Shown here one piece after another: positions 37,902-45,820 of a stretch of DNA of 64,000 nt. A program made the position numbers and the translations under genes. Position 1 is the first letter of the stretch. Each line of letters starts with the position of its first letter. The stretch is from contig JAKLIY010000015.1 in assembly GCA_022709365.1 (NCBI GenBank), positions 1 through 64,000 of the forward strand, in the 5' to 3' direction. The notes under the pieces are model-generated. The model had not been told where the DNA came from and made no database searches. It was given only the letters and a program-made list of their open reading frames with translations. This stretch comes from Pseudomonadota bacterium. GTDB taxonomy: Bacteria > Pseudomonadota > Gammaproteobacteria > Competibacterales > Competibacteraceae.

Positions 37902-38660
37902 ATGTCCACTCTGTTGTATCCCGTTTCTGTCATTGATTACCCCGACGAGGATGGCCAGCCCATGGCGGAAAGCGATTTTCAACGAACGCCCCTCATCTAT
38001 GCCGTCGAGTCTTTGCGGATTTACTTTCAAGACCGTGAGGATGTTTACGTGTCCGGCAACATGTTCGTCTACTACGAGCAGGGTAATCCCAAAGCGGTAG
38101 TGGCCCCCGATGTGTTTGTGGTGATCGGCGCGCCCCGGCATGATCGCGCCTCGTACAAGCTCTGGGAAGAACCTAAAGGGCCGGATTTCGTGCTGGAGAT
38201 CACCTCGAAAAGCACCTATACCGAGGATCAGGGAGTCAAGCGCGGTGTCTACGCCCTGTTAGGCGTGCGCGAGTATTGGCAATATGATCCTACCGGCGAT
38301 TATCTCAAGCCGGTGTTGCAGGGCTGGCAATTGATCGAGCGCAACTACTGGCCGTTGCCTGCCCGGCGAGAATCGAACGGCAGTTTGCTGATGCATAGCG
38401 TGGCGTTGGGTTTAGACGTGCAGGTGACCGATGGCAAACTACGGTTCCATGATCCAGTAACCGGGCGAATACTGCATAGCCATGCCGAGGCGGTGCAGGC
38501 TTGGCAACAGGCGGAACAGGCGCAACGGCAAGCGGAACAGGCCCAACGACAGGCGGAACAGGCCCAACGACAAGCCGAGGCCCGCGCTGACTACGAAGCC
38601 GCACAGCGTCAAGCGTTGCAGGTACGCCTGGCGGAACTGGAAGCCCAATTGCGCGGTTGA
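37902..38660 (+). CDS. Uma2-family protein with heptad-repeat coiled-coil tail
   Basis: A 252-aa Uma2 protein of a different subgroup from its neighbours: 'KAVVAPDVFVVIGAPRHDR', 'FVLEITSKSTYTEDQ' and 'YALLGVREYWQYDP' carry the acidic core. The last 60 residues contain the seven-residue unit QAEQAQR repeated three times in tandem (DNA about 38500-38580) and then 'LAELEAQLRG', a likely coiled coil for oligomerisation. It lies between the two near-identical Uma2 genes, so it was present when, or inserted after, the duplication took place. Confidence 0.83.
   Translation: MSTLLYPVSVIDYPDEDGQPMAESDFQRTPLIYAVESLRIYFQDREDVYVSGNMFVYYEQGNPKAVVAPDVFVVIGAPRHDRASYKLWEEPKGPDFVLEITSKSTYTEDQGVKRGVYALLGVREYWQYDPTGDYLKPVLQGWQLIERNYWPLPARRESNGSLLMHSVALGLDVQVTDGKLRFHDPVTGRILHSHAEAVQAWQQAEQAQRQAEQAQRQAEQAQRQAEARADYEAAQRQALQVRLAELEAQLRG
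38510..38577 (+). repeat. Tandem 21-bp coding repeat
   Basis: About three copies of a 21-base unit beginning CAGGCGGAACAGGC, encoding QAEQAQR heptads at the end of the middle Uma2 gene. Such units can expand or contract by slippage without breaking the frame. Confidence 0.7.
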
Positions 38661-38745
38661 CCTGACTGACCATCCCCACTGCAAAATTTCCTGACACCCC
38701 AAAAAATGGGCAGTACGCTGCGCTGATTGAAGAGGAGACTTCACC

Positions 38746-39369
38746 ATGCCTGCCGTGATGAAAATAGCCTCGTATACAGATGATCTCTATGCCGAATTAG
38801 AAGCCTTGCCGGAAAACCTGACCGGCGAAATCATCAACGGCCAGTTGTACGCCCAACCGCGCCCCACCAACCGTCATGCTCTAGTCGAATCGGGACTGGC
38901 TATGGACATTGGCAGCGCCTATCACCGGGGGCGTGGCGGACCCGGCGGCTGGTGGATTCTGGTTGAACCCGAAATCCACTTCGTTCGTGATACCGAAGTC
39001 CTGGTTCCCGACCTCGCCGGCTGGCGGCGGGAACGCATGCCGCGCCTGCCGAACGATCACCGGATCGAAGTCGTTCCCGACTGGGTTGGCGAAATCCTGT
39101 CGCCCTCCACGGCGCGCAAGGACCGAATGACCAAAATGCCGGTCTACGCTCATTACGGCGTGACCTATCTCTGGCTGGTCGATCCGCTGGCCCGGACACT
39201 GGAAGCCTTCGCCTTGCGCGAAGGACGCTGGACGGTGATCGGACTGTTTCAAGAGCAAGAGCGGGTTAGCGTCGAGCCGTTTCAGGAAATCGCGCTGGAA
39301 CTGGGCGCGTTGTGGATGGAACCCGCTGAATTGATTGGCCCCTCTCACCGTTGCGAGAGTCCTCCTTGA
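38746..39369 (+). CDS. Uma2-family nuclease-like protein, copy 2
   Basis: A 207-aa paralogue of the gene at 37226. The first 190 residues align without gaps; most differences cluster at residues 40-58, next to the catalytic core. AGAGGAGACTTCACCATGCC repeats the other copy's translation start almost exactly. The last 12 residues (from 'LIGPSHRCE') are not shared and may come from sequence that originally lay upstream of tgpA. Its TGA overlaps the tgpA ATG by one base (TGATG), so tgpA is probably translated by coupling to this gene. Confidence 0.85.
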   Translation: MPAVMKIASYTDDLYAELEALPENLTGEIINGQLYAQPRPTNRHALVESGLAMDIGSAYHRGRGGPGGWWILVEPEIHFVRDTEVLVPDLAGWRRERMPRLPNDHRIEVVPDWVGEILSPSTARKDRMTKMPVYAHYGVTYLWLVDPLARTLEAFALREGRWTVIGLFQEQERVSVEPFQEIALELGALWMEPAELIGPSHRCESPP

Positions 39370-41366
39370 TGAAGTTCTGGAAGCGAAGTCGTCCCCCCAG
39401 TGTCTCCCCCGAACGACCCGAAGAGCCGTTAACGCTGACGGCGCTGATCTGGCTGACGTTGACGCTCACGCTGGCGGCGGCGCCGCACACCAGTGAATTG
39501 CCGATCTGGCTGGCCCCGGCGTTTATCGCCATCGCCGGCTGGCGGGGTTTTATCGCTGTCTATCATCGGCCACTGCCTCCCCGCTGGGTGTTGCTGGTGC
39601 TGGCGCTCCTGGCGGCTATCGGGGTGCTGATCACCTATAAAACCTTGTTGGGCCGCGACGCCGGCGTGGCGTTGTTAACGGTGATGACCGCCTGCAAGCT
39701 GCTGGAAACCCGTGGTTTGCGCGATGGCGTGGTTTTGGTGTTGCTGGGCTATCTGCTGGTGATGAGCAACTTGCTGTTCAGCCAGGATATCCCGATGGTG
39801 GCCTATCTGCTGGCGGTCGTGACGCTGATGCTGGTTTCCCAAATGCTGATCCATCGCCAGCACGCGGGTCTGACCACCCTCGCGCCCTTGCGGCTGGCCG
39901 GCAAAATGGTGCTGGCGGCGATCCCGGTCATGCTGGTGCTGTTCGTGCTGTTCCCGCGCATTCCTGGCCCGTTGTGGGGACTGCCCAAGGACGCTTATCA
40001 GGGCCGCACCGGTCTGTCCGGGGAGATGGAGCCGGGAACCATCAGCCAGTTGATCCAGTCCAGCGACGTGGCGTTCCGGGTCCGGTTCACCGGGGCCATG
40101 CCGCCGTCCGCACAACGGTACTGGCGGGGACCGGTGTTGTGGGATTTCGATGGCCGGCGCTGGACACTGCGCGATGAACCGCTGTCCCAAGCGCCCCTCC
40201 CCTTCATCCCGGAAGGGCCAGCGCTGGACTATGCGGTGATTATGGAGCCGAACAATCAGCGCTGGCTGCTGGCGCTCGATTTGCCCGCCAATCTGCCGCC
40301 GCGCGCCCGCATGACGCCGTCCTTTCAGCTCTTGCGCGACCAGCCGGTGAATGAGGCATACCGCTACGAAGTGCGTTCCTATCCGCAATACCGCACCGGC
40401 GAGCTGACCCCTGCTGAGCGTTTTATGGGGTTGCGTCTGCCGCCCCGGAGCAACCCGCGCGCCCGGGAACTGGCGGAAGAATGGCGTGCGCGCGATCCCC
40501 AGCCCGAAGCGCTGGTCAACGCCGCACTGGCGCTGTTCCGTGAACAGTCGTTCTACTACACCCTGAGTCCGCCGCTATTGGGGTTCCACAGCGTCGATGA
40601 ATTTCTGTTCCGCACCCGGCAGGGATTTTGTGAACACTACGCCAGCGCCTTCGTCTTTCTCATGCGAGCAGCGGGCGTGCCAGCGCGGGTGATGACCGGC
40701 TATTTGGGCGGCGAGCGCAATGAGATGGGCGAGTATCTGATCGTTCGCCAGTCCGACGCTCATGCCTGGGCCGAAGTGTGGCTGGAAGGACGTGGCTGGG
40801 TGCGCATCGATCCCACGGCGGCGGTCGCCCCGAACCGGGTGCAGCAGGGACTCTATGGCGCGCTGCCGGACGCCGCTGAAGTACCTTTTCTGGCCCGGCG
40901 AGGCGGTGATTACCAATGGTTGCGGCAGTTGGCGCTGGGCTGGGATGCACTGAATATTCGCTGGAACGAGTGGGTGCTGGCCTATGGCCCGGATCGGCAA
41001 AAAGAGTTTCTATCGGGGCTGGGGTTCGGCGCCGTCGACTGGGGGGAGATGACTGTAGCGATGGTCGGGATACTCGGCGGGTTGGCGCTGATTTTTCTGC
41101 TCCTGCGCTGGCGGAGCCGGTTGCCTCCCGATCCGGTGGCGCGGGCCTGGCAACGCTTCTGCGCCCGGTTGGCCCGGCGGGGGTTAATGCGCGGTGTGCA
41201 TGAGGGACCCCTGGATTTCACTGAACGGGCCGTCGCGCAAAAACCGGAACAGGCCGGGTTGATTCGGGAAATCGGCGAGTTATACGCCCGGCTGCGTTAT
41301 GGACCGGCAGCGCCCTCAGCGGAGGTGCGGCGTCTGCAACGGTTAACCTGGCGATTTCGGGCTTGA
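39369..41366 (+). CDS. tgpA: TgpA-type membrane transglutaminase-like protein (DUF3488)
   Basis: A 665-aa inner-membrane protein. Five or six N-terminal transmembrane helices (residues about 20-200) precede a periplasmic transglutaminase-like domain with a Cys-His-Asp triad: Cys near 420 in 'TRQGFCEHYASAFVF', His in 'SDAHAWAEVW' and Asp in 'WVRIDPTAAV'. One more helix lies near 570, followed by a cytoplasmic tail. The P. aeruginosa homologue is essential and lies directly after moxR and DUF58. Here those two end at 27432, 11.9 kb upstream, with an accessory island between. The start ATG at 39369 overlaps the Uma2 stop. Confidence 0.9.
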   Translation: MKFWKRSRPPSVSPERPEEPLTLTALIWLTLTLTLAAAPHTSELPIWLAPAFIAIAGWRGFIAVYHRPLPPRWVLLVLALLAAIGVLITYKTLLGRDAGVALLTVMTACKLLETRGLRDGVVLVLLGYLLVMSNLLFSQDIPMVAYLLAVVTLMLVSQMLIHRQHAGLTTLAPLRLAGKMVLAAIPVMLVLFVLFPRIPGPLWGLPKDAYQGRTGLSGEMEPGTISQLIQSSDVAFRVRFTGAMPPSAQRYWRGPVLWDFDGRRWTLRDEPLSQAPLPFIPEGPALDYAVIMEPNNQRWLLALDLPANLPPRARMTPSFQLLRDQPVNEAYRYEVRSYPQYRTGELTPAERFMGLRLPPRSNPRARELAEEWRARDPQPEALVNAALALFREQSFYYTLSPPLLGFHSVDEFLFRTRQGFCEHYASAFVFLMRAAGVPARVMTGYLGGERNEMGEYLIVRQSDAHAWAEVWLEGRGWVRIDPTAAVAPNRVQQGLYGALPDAAEVPFLARRGGDYQWLRQLALGWDALNIRWNEWVLAYGPDRQKEFLSGLGFGAVDWGEMTVAMVGILGGLALIFLLLRWRSRLPPDPVARAWQRFCARLARRGLMRGVHEGPLDFTERAVAQKPEQAGLIREIGELYARLRYGPAAPSAEVRRLQRLTWRFRA

Positions 41367-41504
41367 ACGTCTATATCCGAGGTCCTGCCCGCCGCCGTAC
41401 CCATATACCGGGTCATCCGGGCTGAGTGGTTGCCAGCGGATATCTGACGGAGAGTATTGGTATTGGCCGATGAAAACACTGACTGATAGATAAAGAGCTT
41501 GCCC

Positions 41505-41903
41505 ATGCGTTGCCCCGAATGTAATCACCGCCAGAAATTCAAGGATGGCGCTCGTTGCAAACAGTGTCGCTATCCATTCGTGTTCCGCAAGAAACAGGAT
41601 CAGATCAGCGACTTTACTCTGCGGCAAGTCATCCAGCGCCTGTCGGACCATGGGCAATATGCGTTCACCGCGACCCAACTGGCTCTGGAAATTGGCCATC
41701 TCTGGCGTAAAAAAGCGTTGGGACTGCTGGGTTGCAGCGTCATCGCGCTCATCGTCAGCATCATTGCCGGGCTGATCGTTTTCATGGAATGGGGCTGGTC
41801 CGGCGTGGCGCTGGTTCCCCTTGTAATCCTGCCCTTGGCGGTCTGGCTGGGTTGGCGCGGTAAAAACGCCCTCTCCATTCGCAAGGCCCGCCAGATCGTC
41901 TAG
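41505..41903 (+). CDS. Zinc-ribbon membrane protein, function unknown
   Basis: A 132-aa protein. Four cysteines in MRCPEC...CKQC at the very N-terminus form a zinc ribbon (residues 3-21), and two hydrophobic helices follow at about 73-95 and 98-115. A TTG at 41499 is also in frame, but the ATG at 41505 puts the Cys pair at the start as in other ribbon proteins. The next gene begins 13 bases later, and an asparagine-synthetase-like gene after that, all in one direction. I do not recognise a family. Confidence 0.7.
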   Translation: MRCPECNHRQKFKDGARCKQCRYPFVFRKKQDQISDFTLRQVIQRLSDHGQYAFTATQLALEIGHLWRKKALGLLGCSVIALIVSIIAGLIVFMEWGWSGVALVPLVILPLAVWLGWRGKNALSIRKARQIV

Positions 41904-41915
41904 CAATACCATCAG

Positions 41916-42515
41916 ATGCATCCCATCAGCGGACTGGCGGACGGCAAGGCTTTTCGACAGCCGACTCCGACCGCAGACTTCCAGGATCCGCACTATGCCC
42001 CGGAACGGATTCTGATCGTGGAACGCGATGAACTGGTCGATTTGCTGGTTCGCAACCGCTTCCATTTGACGGCCAAAGCCGCCATCGTCAGCCGCACCGG
42101 CTACCCGGAACAGGTGTTCACCGCCTGTCAGGAATTTCTGCGCAATCACCCCCATACCCCGGTGCAGGTCGTTCACGACGCCTCGCTCCAAGGCTTCGCC
42201 CTGACTGCACAATTGGCGGCAGATCCTCAATGGCGGTTCGCCGGTTCGCACCTCGTCGATTTAGGCATCTCCCGCACCGCACTCAACAACGGTTCCCGGC
42301 TACCTTGGCTGCCGACCAATCCCGCCCGGCGCGCCGGCGTTTTCGGCGGCAATCCGGTAAAAAGGCTGCGCGCCGGCTACCGGGTTCCCATCGATTATTG
42401 TGGCCCGAAACCCTTGCTGAATGTGTTGGGTGCAGCGGTCGTCGCCGGGACGCTGTTGCTGGCTCCGGAAATCCTGAACGCGAGCGGCGCTGAAGTGGAA
42501 ATCGACTATGGCTGA
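41916..42515 (+). CDS. Hypothetical protein with a possible TOPRIM-like segment
   Basis: A 199-aa protein that I do not recognise. 'ERILIVERDELVDLLVRNRF', a 'SRTGYPEQ' loop and 'PVQVVHDASLQGFAL' give a Glu ... G-Y-P ... D-x-S-x-x-G spacing. It recalls the TOPRIM fold of Spo11/Top6A-like proteins, but this is weak and only by eye. The C-terminal part has a small hydrophobic stretch ('VLGAAVVAGTLLLAPEIL'). It is 13 bases after the zinc-ribbon gene and 20 before the asparagine-synthetase-like gene, so these three may act together. Confidence 0.65.
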   Translation: MHPISGLADGKAFRQPTPTADFQDPHYAPERILIVERDELVDLLVRNRFHLTAKAAIVSRTGYPEQVFTACQEFLRNHPHTPVQVVHDASLQGFALTAQLAADPQWRFAGSHLVDLGISRTALNNGSRLPWLPTNPARRAGVFGGNPVKRLRAGYRVPIDYCGPKPLLNVLGAAVVAGTLLLAPEILNASGAEVEIDYG

Positions 42516-42535
42516 CCTCCGAGTCTGTTAGCCGC

Positions 42536-44323
42536 ATGTCCTGTCTATTCGGTTACTGCGGACCGCCAGCAGAGGGTTTGCTGGCGCGCATGGCGGCGTT
42601 GTTAGCTCACCGTTGCCCGCTGGGCTGGGAGCAGGTGGGCGGCGTAACCGCCTCCGGCGACTATGCGGAAATCGGTCATGGCCTCGCTGCCTGGAACCGG
42701 CAATCGCAACTCGCCCAGCGCGATCACGACCGGCTCGGTTACGGCGGCGTACTGTTCAATCTGGACGACGTGGCGATGCCGAACGATCCAACCGTTGGCA
42801 ACGCAGAACGCTTGCTGACGGCGCTGAATCGGTGTCATGCGCCCGAGTCCGGTCTGGAAGCTTTGACCGGCGCATTTGTCCTGGCGGCACAACTGGGCGA
42901 TGCGTTCTATCTGCTGCGCGATCCCGCCGGCGTCAAAGTCATTTACTGGACCGTCCATCAGGGTCGCCTGCTGTTCGCCAGCGAGATCAAGGCACTGTTC
43001 GCCGACCGGACTCTACCCCGCCGAATGCGCTTTGGCGCGTTGCCGGAATACCTGACGTTCAGCTTCGTTCCCGGCGCGGGCACTTTATTTGAAGGCATCG
43101 AGGAATTGCAGCCCGGCTCCATCCTGCATTTTCGTCACGGTCAAGCACGGGTGCGGCGGCATTTCTGCTGTGAGGAATGGGAGGTCGAAACGCCTTCTCT
43201 GGGGTCGGATTATCCCGCCCTGGTGCGCGCTGCTTTGGAACAGTCCGTCGCCGAATGCCTTGCTGTCTCGCCGAACCGTCCGCCAGCGGTGTTCCTCTCC
43301 GGCGGCATTGATTCCAGCGCGGTGCTAGCGGTCGCCGCCCGGCAGTTACCAAAAACGCGCCTGCCGACCTTTTCCGCGCATTTCGGCGCAGAGTACGCCC
43401 GAGAAAACGATTTTGTGCAACTCATGGTGGATCGCTATCACACCGATCATCACTGGCTGGAAATCCGTCCCGGAGGTTTTTTGGAACAGTTGCGGGAGAT
43501 TATCTGGCGACTGGACGACCCCATTGGCGACCCGGTGACGGTGCCCAACTATCTGTTGGCGCAGGCGGCGTCCCAAGTCGCGGACGTAGTGCTGAATGGC
43601 GCAGGCGGCGATCCCTGTTTCGGCGGCCCGAAAAATATCCCCATGCTCATGGCCCGGCTGTATGGTCCCTTGCCGGGAGAACCGCCGACTGGCTGGCTGG
43701 AGCGCAATTACCTGCGGGCGTTCCAGCGCTGCTACCAGGATCTCGGTGCCTTGCTGAACCCGGCGCTGCTGCGGGAGGCCGGCGGCGAAGACGCCTTGAT
43801 TGCGCTGCTGGAACCGTACTTCCAGGCGCCGCAACCCCGCGATTTCGTCAACAAGCTGATGAGTATCAACATCCGGCTCAAGGGCGCCAATCTGATTCTG
43901 GTCAAGGTGGAAAAGATGAGTTCGGCGCACGGTCTGCTGGCCTTGCCGCCGCTGTTCTCGCGGCGGATCATCGAAACCAGCATGAGCTGTCCGCCGGGCG
44001 TGAAACTGACCGGCGCGGTGGAAAAGAGCGTTCTGAAAAAGGCGGTGTGGGACCTCGTGCCGGAAGCGATTATCGCCCGACCCAAGTCAGGGATGATGGT
44101 GCCCGTGCGCTTCTGGTTCCAGGGTGAACTGCGCGAATACGGGCAAAAACTGCTGTCCCGCCAGCAAATTCAACGCGGTGGACTGTTCAACCCGGACTAT
44201 GTGGAGCGCCTGCTGAACTATGAAATGGAAGGTGTACCCGGCTTGCGGCACGGTCTGAAACTATGGATGCTCATGACCTTTCTGCTGTGGCATGAGCAGA
44301 TGGTTGCAGCGCCTATTGCCTAA
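42536..44323 (+). CDS. Asparagine-synthetase-like protein with a degenerate glutaminase site
   Basis: A 595-aa two-domain protein of the AsnB superfamily. The C-terminal synthetase domain has an intact PP-loop, SGGIDSS near residue 260, and 'KPKSGMMVPVRFW', so ATP-dependent adenylation is likely. The N-terminal Ntn domain reads MSCLFGYCG. The Cys that must follow the initiator Met is shifted to position 3, and the usual RGPD and NGEIYN motifs are replaced by 'HRCPLG' and 'FNLDDV'. Glutamine hydrolysis therefore looks lost, as in beta-lactam synthetase-like relatives. It may form an amide from ammonia or another amine. It overlaps the convergent cupin gene by 11 bases. Confidence 0.8.
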   Translation: MSCLFGYCGPPAEGLLARMAALLAHRCPLGWEQVGGVTASGDYAEIGHGLAAWNRQSQLAQRDHDRLGYGGVLFNLDDVAMPNDPTVGNAERLLTALNRCHAPESGLEALTGAFVLAAQLGDAFYLLRDPAGVKVIYWTVHQGRLLFASEIKALFADRTLPRRMRFGALPEYLTFSFVPGAGTLFEGIEELQPGSILHFRHGQARVRRHFCCEEWEVETPSLGSDYPALVRAALEQSVAECLAVSPNRPPAVFLSGGIDSSAVLAVAARQLPKTRLPTFSAHFGAEYARENDFVQLMVDRYHTDHHWLEIRPGGFLEQLREIIWRLDDPIGDPVTVPNYLLAQAASQVADVVLNGAGGDPCFGGPKNIPMLMARLYGPLPGEPPTGWLERNYLRAFQRCYQDLGALLNPALLREAGGEDALIALLEPYFQAPQPRDFVNKLMSINIRLKGANLILVKVEKMSSAHGLLALPPLFSRRIIETSMSCPPGVKLTGAVEKSVLKKAVWDLVPEAIIARPKSGMMVPVRFWFQGELREYGQKLLSRQQIQRGGLFNPDYVERLLNYEMEGVPGLRHGLKLWMLMTFLLWHEQMVAAPIA

Positions 44324-45077
44324 ACTCCCCTCTCCCCTTGTGGGAGAGGGGTTGGGGGAGAGGGGTTGAGGGAGAGGGGTTGAGGGAGAGGGGTTGAGGG
44401 AGCGCGGCTGGGGGAGAGGAAGCGCTCGATGAAATCACCGTCCGATTGATCATCGGATGATCATCGTCGCGGGGACCGAAATCGCTGTCGGGATGCCAGG
44501 CGACCACATCCAGCGCCGCTTCGCGGGTGTAAAAAGAATGCAGGCAGCCGGTCGGGATGTACCAGCCCATGCCCGGCCGTAGCGGATACACACCATCCGG
44601 GGTGCGGCATTCGCCCATCCCCGCCATGATGACCCCAATCCGCACCGAGGGATGGGTATGCGGCGTCTGATCGGTATACGGCGGAATGTGCAGATGATTC
44701 AGACACGGCTCGCCCAGGCGCGGCGGGCTGATCAGCAAGGTGTCGCTGCACCCGTCGATATAGCGCAGGCGTCCCACCGTCTCCAGCGGGCCGCCGATCT
44801 GCCGCAGACCGCGATAGCCGAACTGAACAATCACCAGACCGGCGCCGCCTTGCAGTGAACCGCCTTCCGGCAGCGCGAAAAACATCCCCTGGCGCAACTC
44901 AAAGCGGCCTGCGCCGGGATCGTCCAGTACGGCGCATCCGTCAGTGACCATGCCATAGCAGGTCGCCTCCGCCGACAACGCCACAAGCTGATCCCGCCAA
45001 CCCCAAATCTCGATCAAGTCCCGGCTTAATAACCGACCCTGACGAATTTCCAGAGGGGTGAACGTGGTCAGATCCAT
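44313..45077 (-). CDS. Cupin-domain protein with repeat-encoded tail
   Basis: A 254-aa protein. A cupin barrel with metal-binding His residues ('HLHIPPYTDQTPHTHPSVRI', then 'PTGCLHSF') occupies about residues 120-200, and a possibly degenerate first barrel precedes it. The last 36 residues, rich in Pro, Leu and Ser ('PQPLSLNPSPSTPLPQPL'), come from a 14-bp tandem repeat and hairpin at 44327-44425 that also lies just past the convergent gene. The original stop was probably nearer residue 215 and the repeat extended the frame (inference). Confidence 0.75.
   Translation of the reverse strand: MDLTTFTPLEIRQGRLLSRDLIEIWGWRDQLVALSAEATCYGMVTDGCAVLDDPGAGRFELRQGMFFALPEGGSLQGGAGLVIVQFGYRGLRQIGGPLETVGRLRYIDGCSDTLLISPPRLGEPCLNHLHIPPYTDQTPHTHPSVRIGVIMAGMGECRTPDGVYPLRPGMGWYIPTGCLHSFYTREAALDVVAWHPDSDFGPRDDDHPMINRTVISSSASSPPAALPQPLSLNPSPSTPLPQPLSHKGRGEFRQ
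44327..44425. repeat. Palindrome plus 14-bp tandem repeat (GGGAGAGGGGTTGA)
   Basis: A hairpin, CCCCTCTCCC - CTTGT - GGGAGAGGGG (44327-44351), opens the element. From 44342 about six units of 14 bases follow (consensus GGGAGAGGGGTTGA); the last two are degenerate. It belongs to the same family as the elements at 697-747 and 47859-47899. It lies just beyond the asparagine-synthetase-like stop and inside the cupin frame. Confidence 0.75.
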
Positions 45078-45110
45078 ACAAAAAGCTCAGCACGGTTCAA
45101 AAGAACAGAC

Positions 45111-45761
45111 TCACGGCTCTAACCGCTCCAGCCACCAGCCACTGTCCTTTTGCCACCGATAGCGCAGCCGGTCGTGCATTCGGCCATGACGGCCCTGCCA
45201 AAATTCCAGCATCTCTGGTTTCACCCGATAGCCGCCCCACTGATTGGGCATCGGAATGTTGTCATCGTCATCCGGGTACTGCGCGGCCAGTTGCTGATAA
45301 CGGTCATCCAGCGTCTGGCGGTCGGCGACGATTTGACTTTGCCGCGAGGCCAGCGCGCCCAGTCGGCTCTCGCGGGGCCGGGTGCGGAAATAGGCTTCGG
45401 ACTCGGCAGAAGAGACTTTGCTGACTATCCCTTCCACTCGTACCTGCCGTTCCAGTTCCAGCCATAGAAACACCAGGGCCGCGTGGGGATTTTCCGCCAG
45501 TTGCTGGCCCTTGTCGCTGCGATAGTTGGTGTAAAACACAAAACCGTTGGCGTCACAGTCCTTAAGCAGCACCACCCGGGCAAATGGGCGACCCGTGCGG
45601 TCGGCGGTGGCTAAGGTCAGCGCGTTAGGTTCCGGCAATTCGGCTTTGATCGCCTCATCCAGCCAGCGCTGAAATTGCCGGAGGGGATCGGGATCGACAT
45701 CGGTTTCGTTGAGAGCGCCCAGGGCGTATTCCTGACGAAGCGCGGCAAGGGATGAACTCAT
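45111..45761 (-). CDS. pdxH: Pyridoxine/pyridoxamine 5'-phosphate oxidase
   Basis: A 216-aa FMN oxidase that makes pyridoxal 5'-phosphate. 'DPDPLRQFQRWLDEA' at the start, the FMN-binding 'RVVLLKDCDANGFVFYTNY' and 'SDKGQQLAENPHAALVF' are family motifs. The C-terminal 'RMHDRLRYRW' and 'WWLERLEP' form the substrate signature. Length is normal. Confidence 0.96.
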   Translation of the reverse strand: MSSSLAALRQEYALGALNETDVDPDPLRQFQRWLDEAIKAELPEPNALTLATADRTGRPFARVVLLKDCDANGFVFYTNYRSDKGQQLAENPHAALVFLWLELERQVRVEGIVSKVSSAESEAYFRTRPRESRLGALASRQSQIVADRQTLDDRYQQLAAQYPDDDDNIPMPNQWGGYRVKPEMLEFWQGRHGRMHDRLRYRWQKDSGWWLERLEP

Positions 45762-45820
45762 AACAGTGGACTCCTGGGGCTGAACGTGGGCAATGCTCGC
45801 ATCTTAGACAGCGAATGTTT

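Noticed and set aside
38510..38577. Possible CRISPR-like direct repeats
   Set aside because: The repeats are contiguous 21-base units without spacers and encode QAEQAQR heptads; no cas genes are near.
41343..42251. Minus-strand open frame of 302 codons
   Set aside because: It covers two plus-strand genes that have better starts, spacing and domain content.
44342..44425. Possible CRISPR or origin iterons
   Set aside because: Only 14-bp units with no spacers and no Rep/DnaA context; it fits the C-rich palindrome family.
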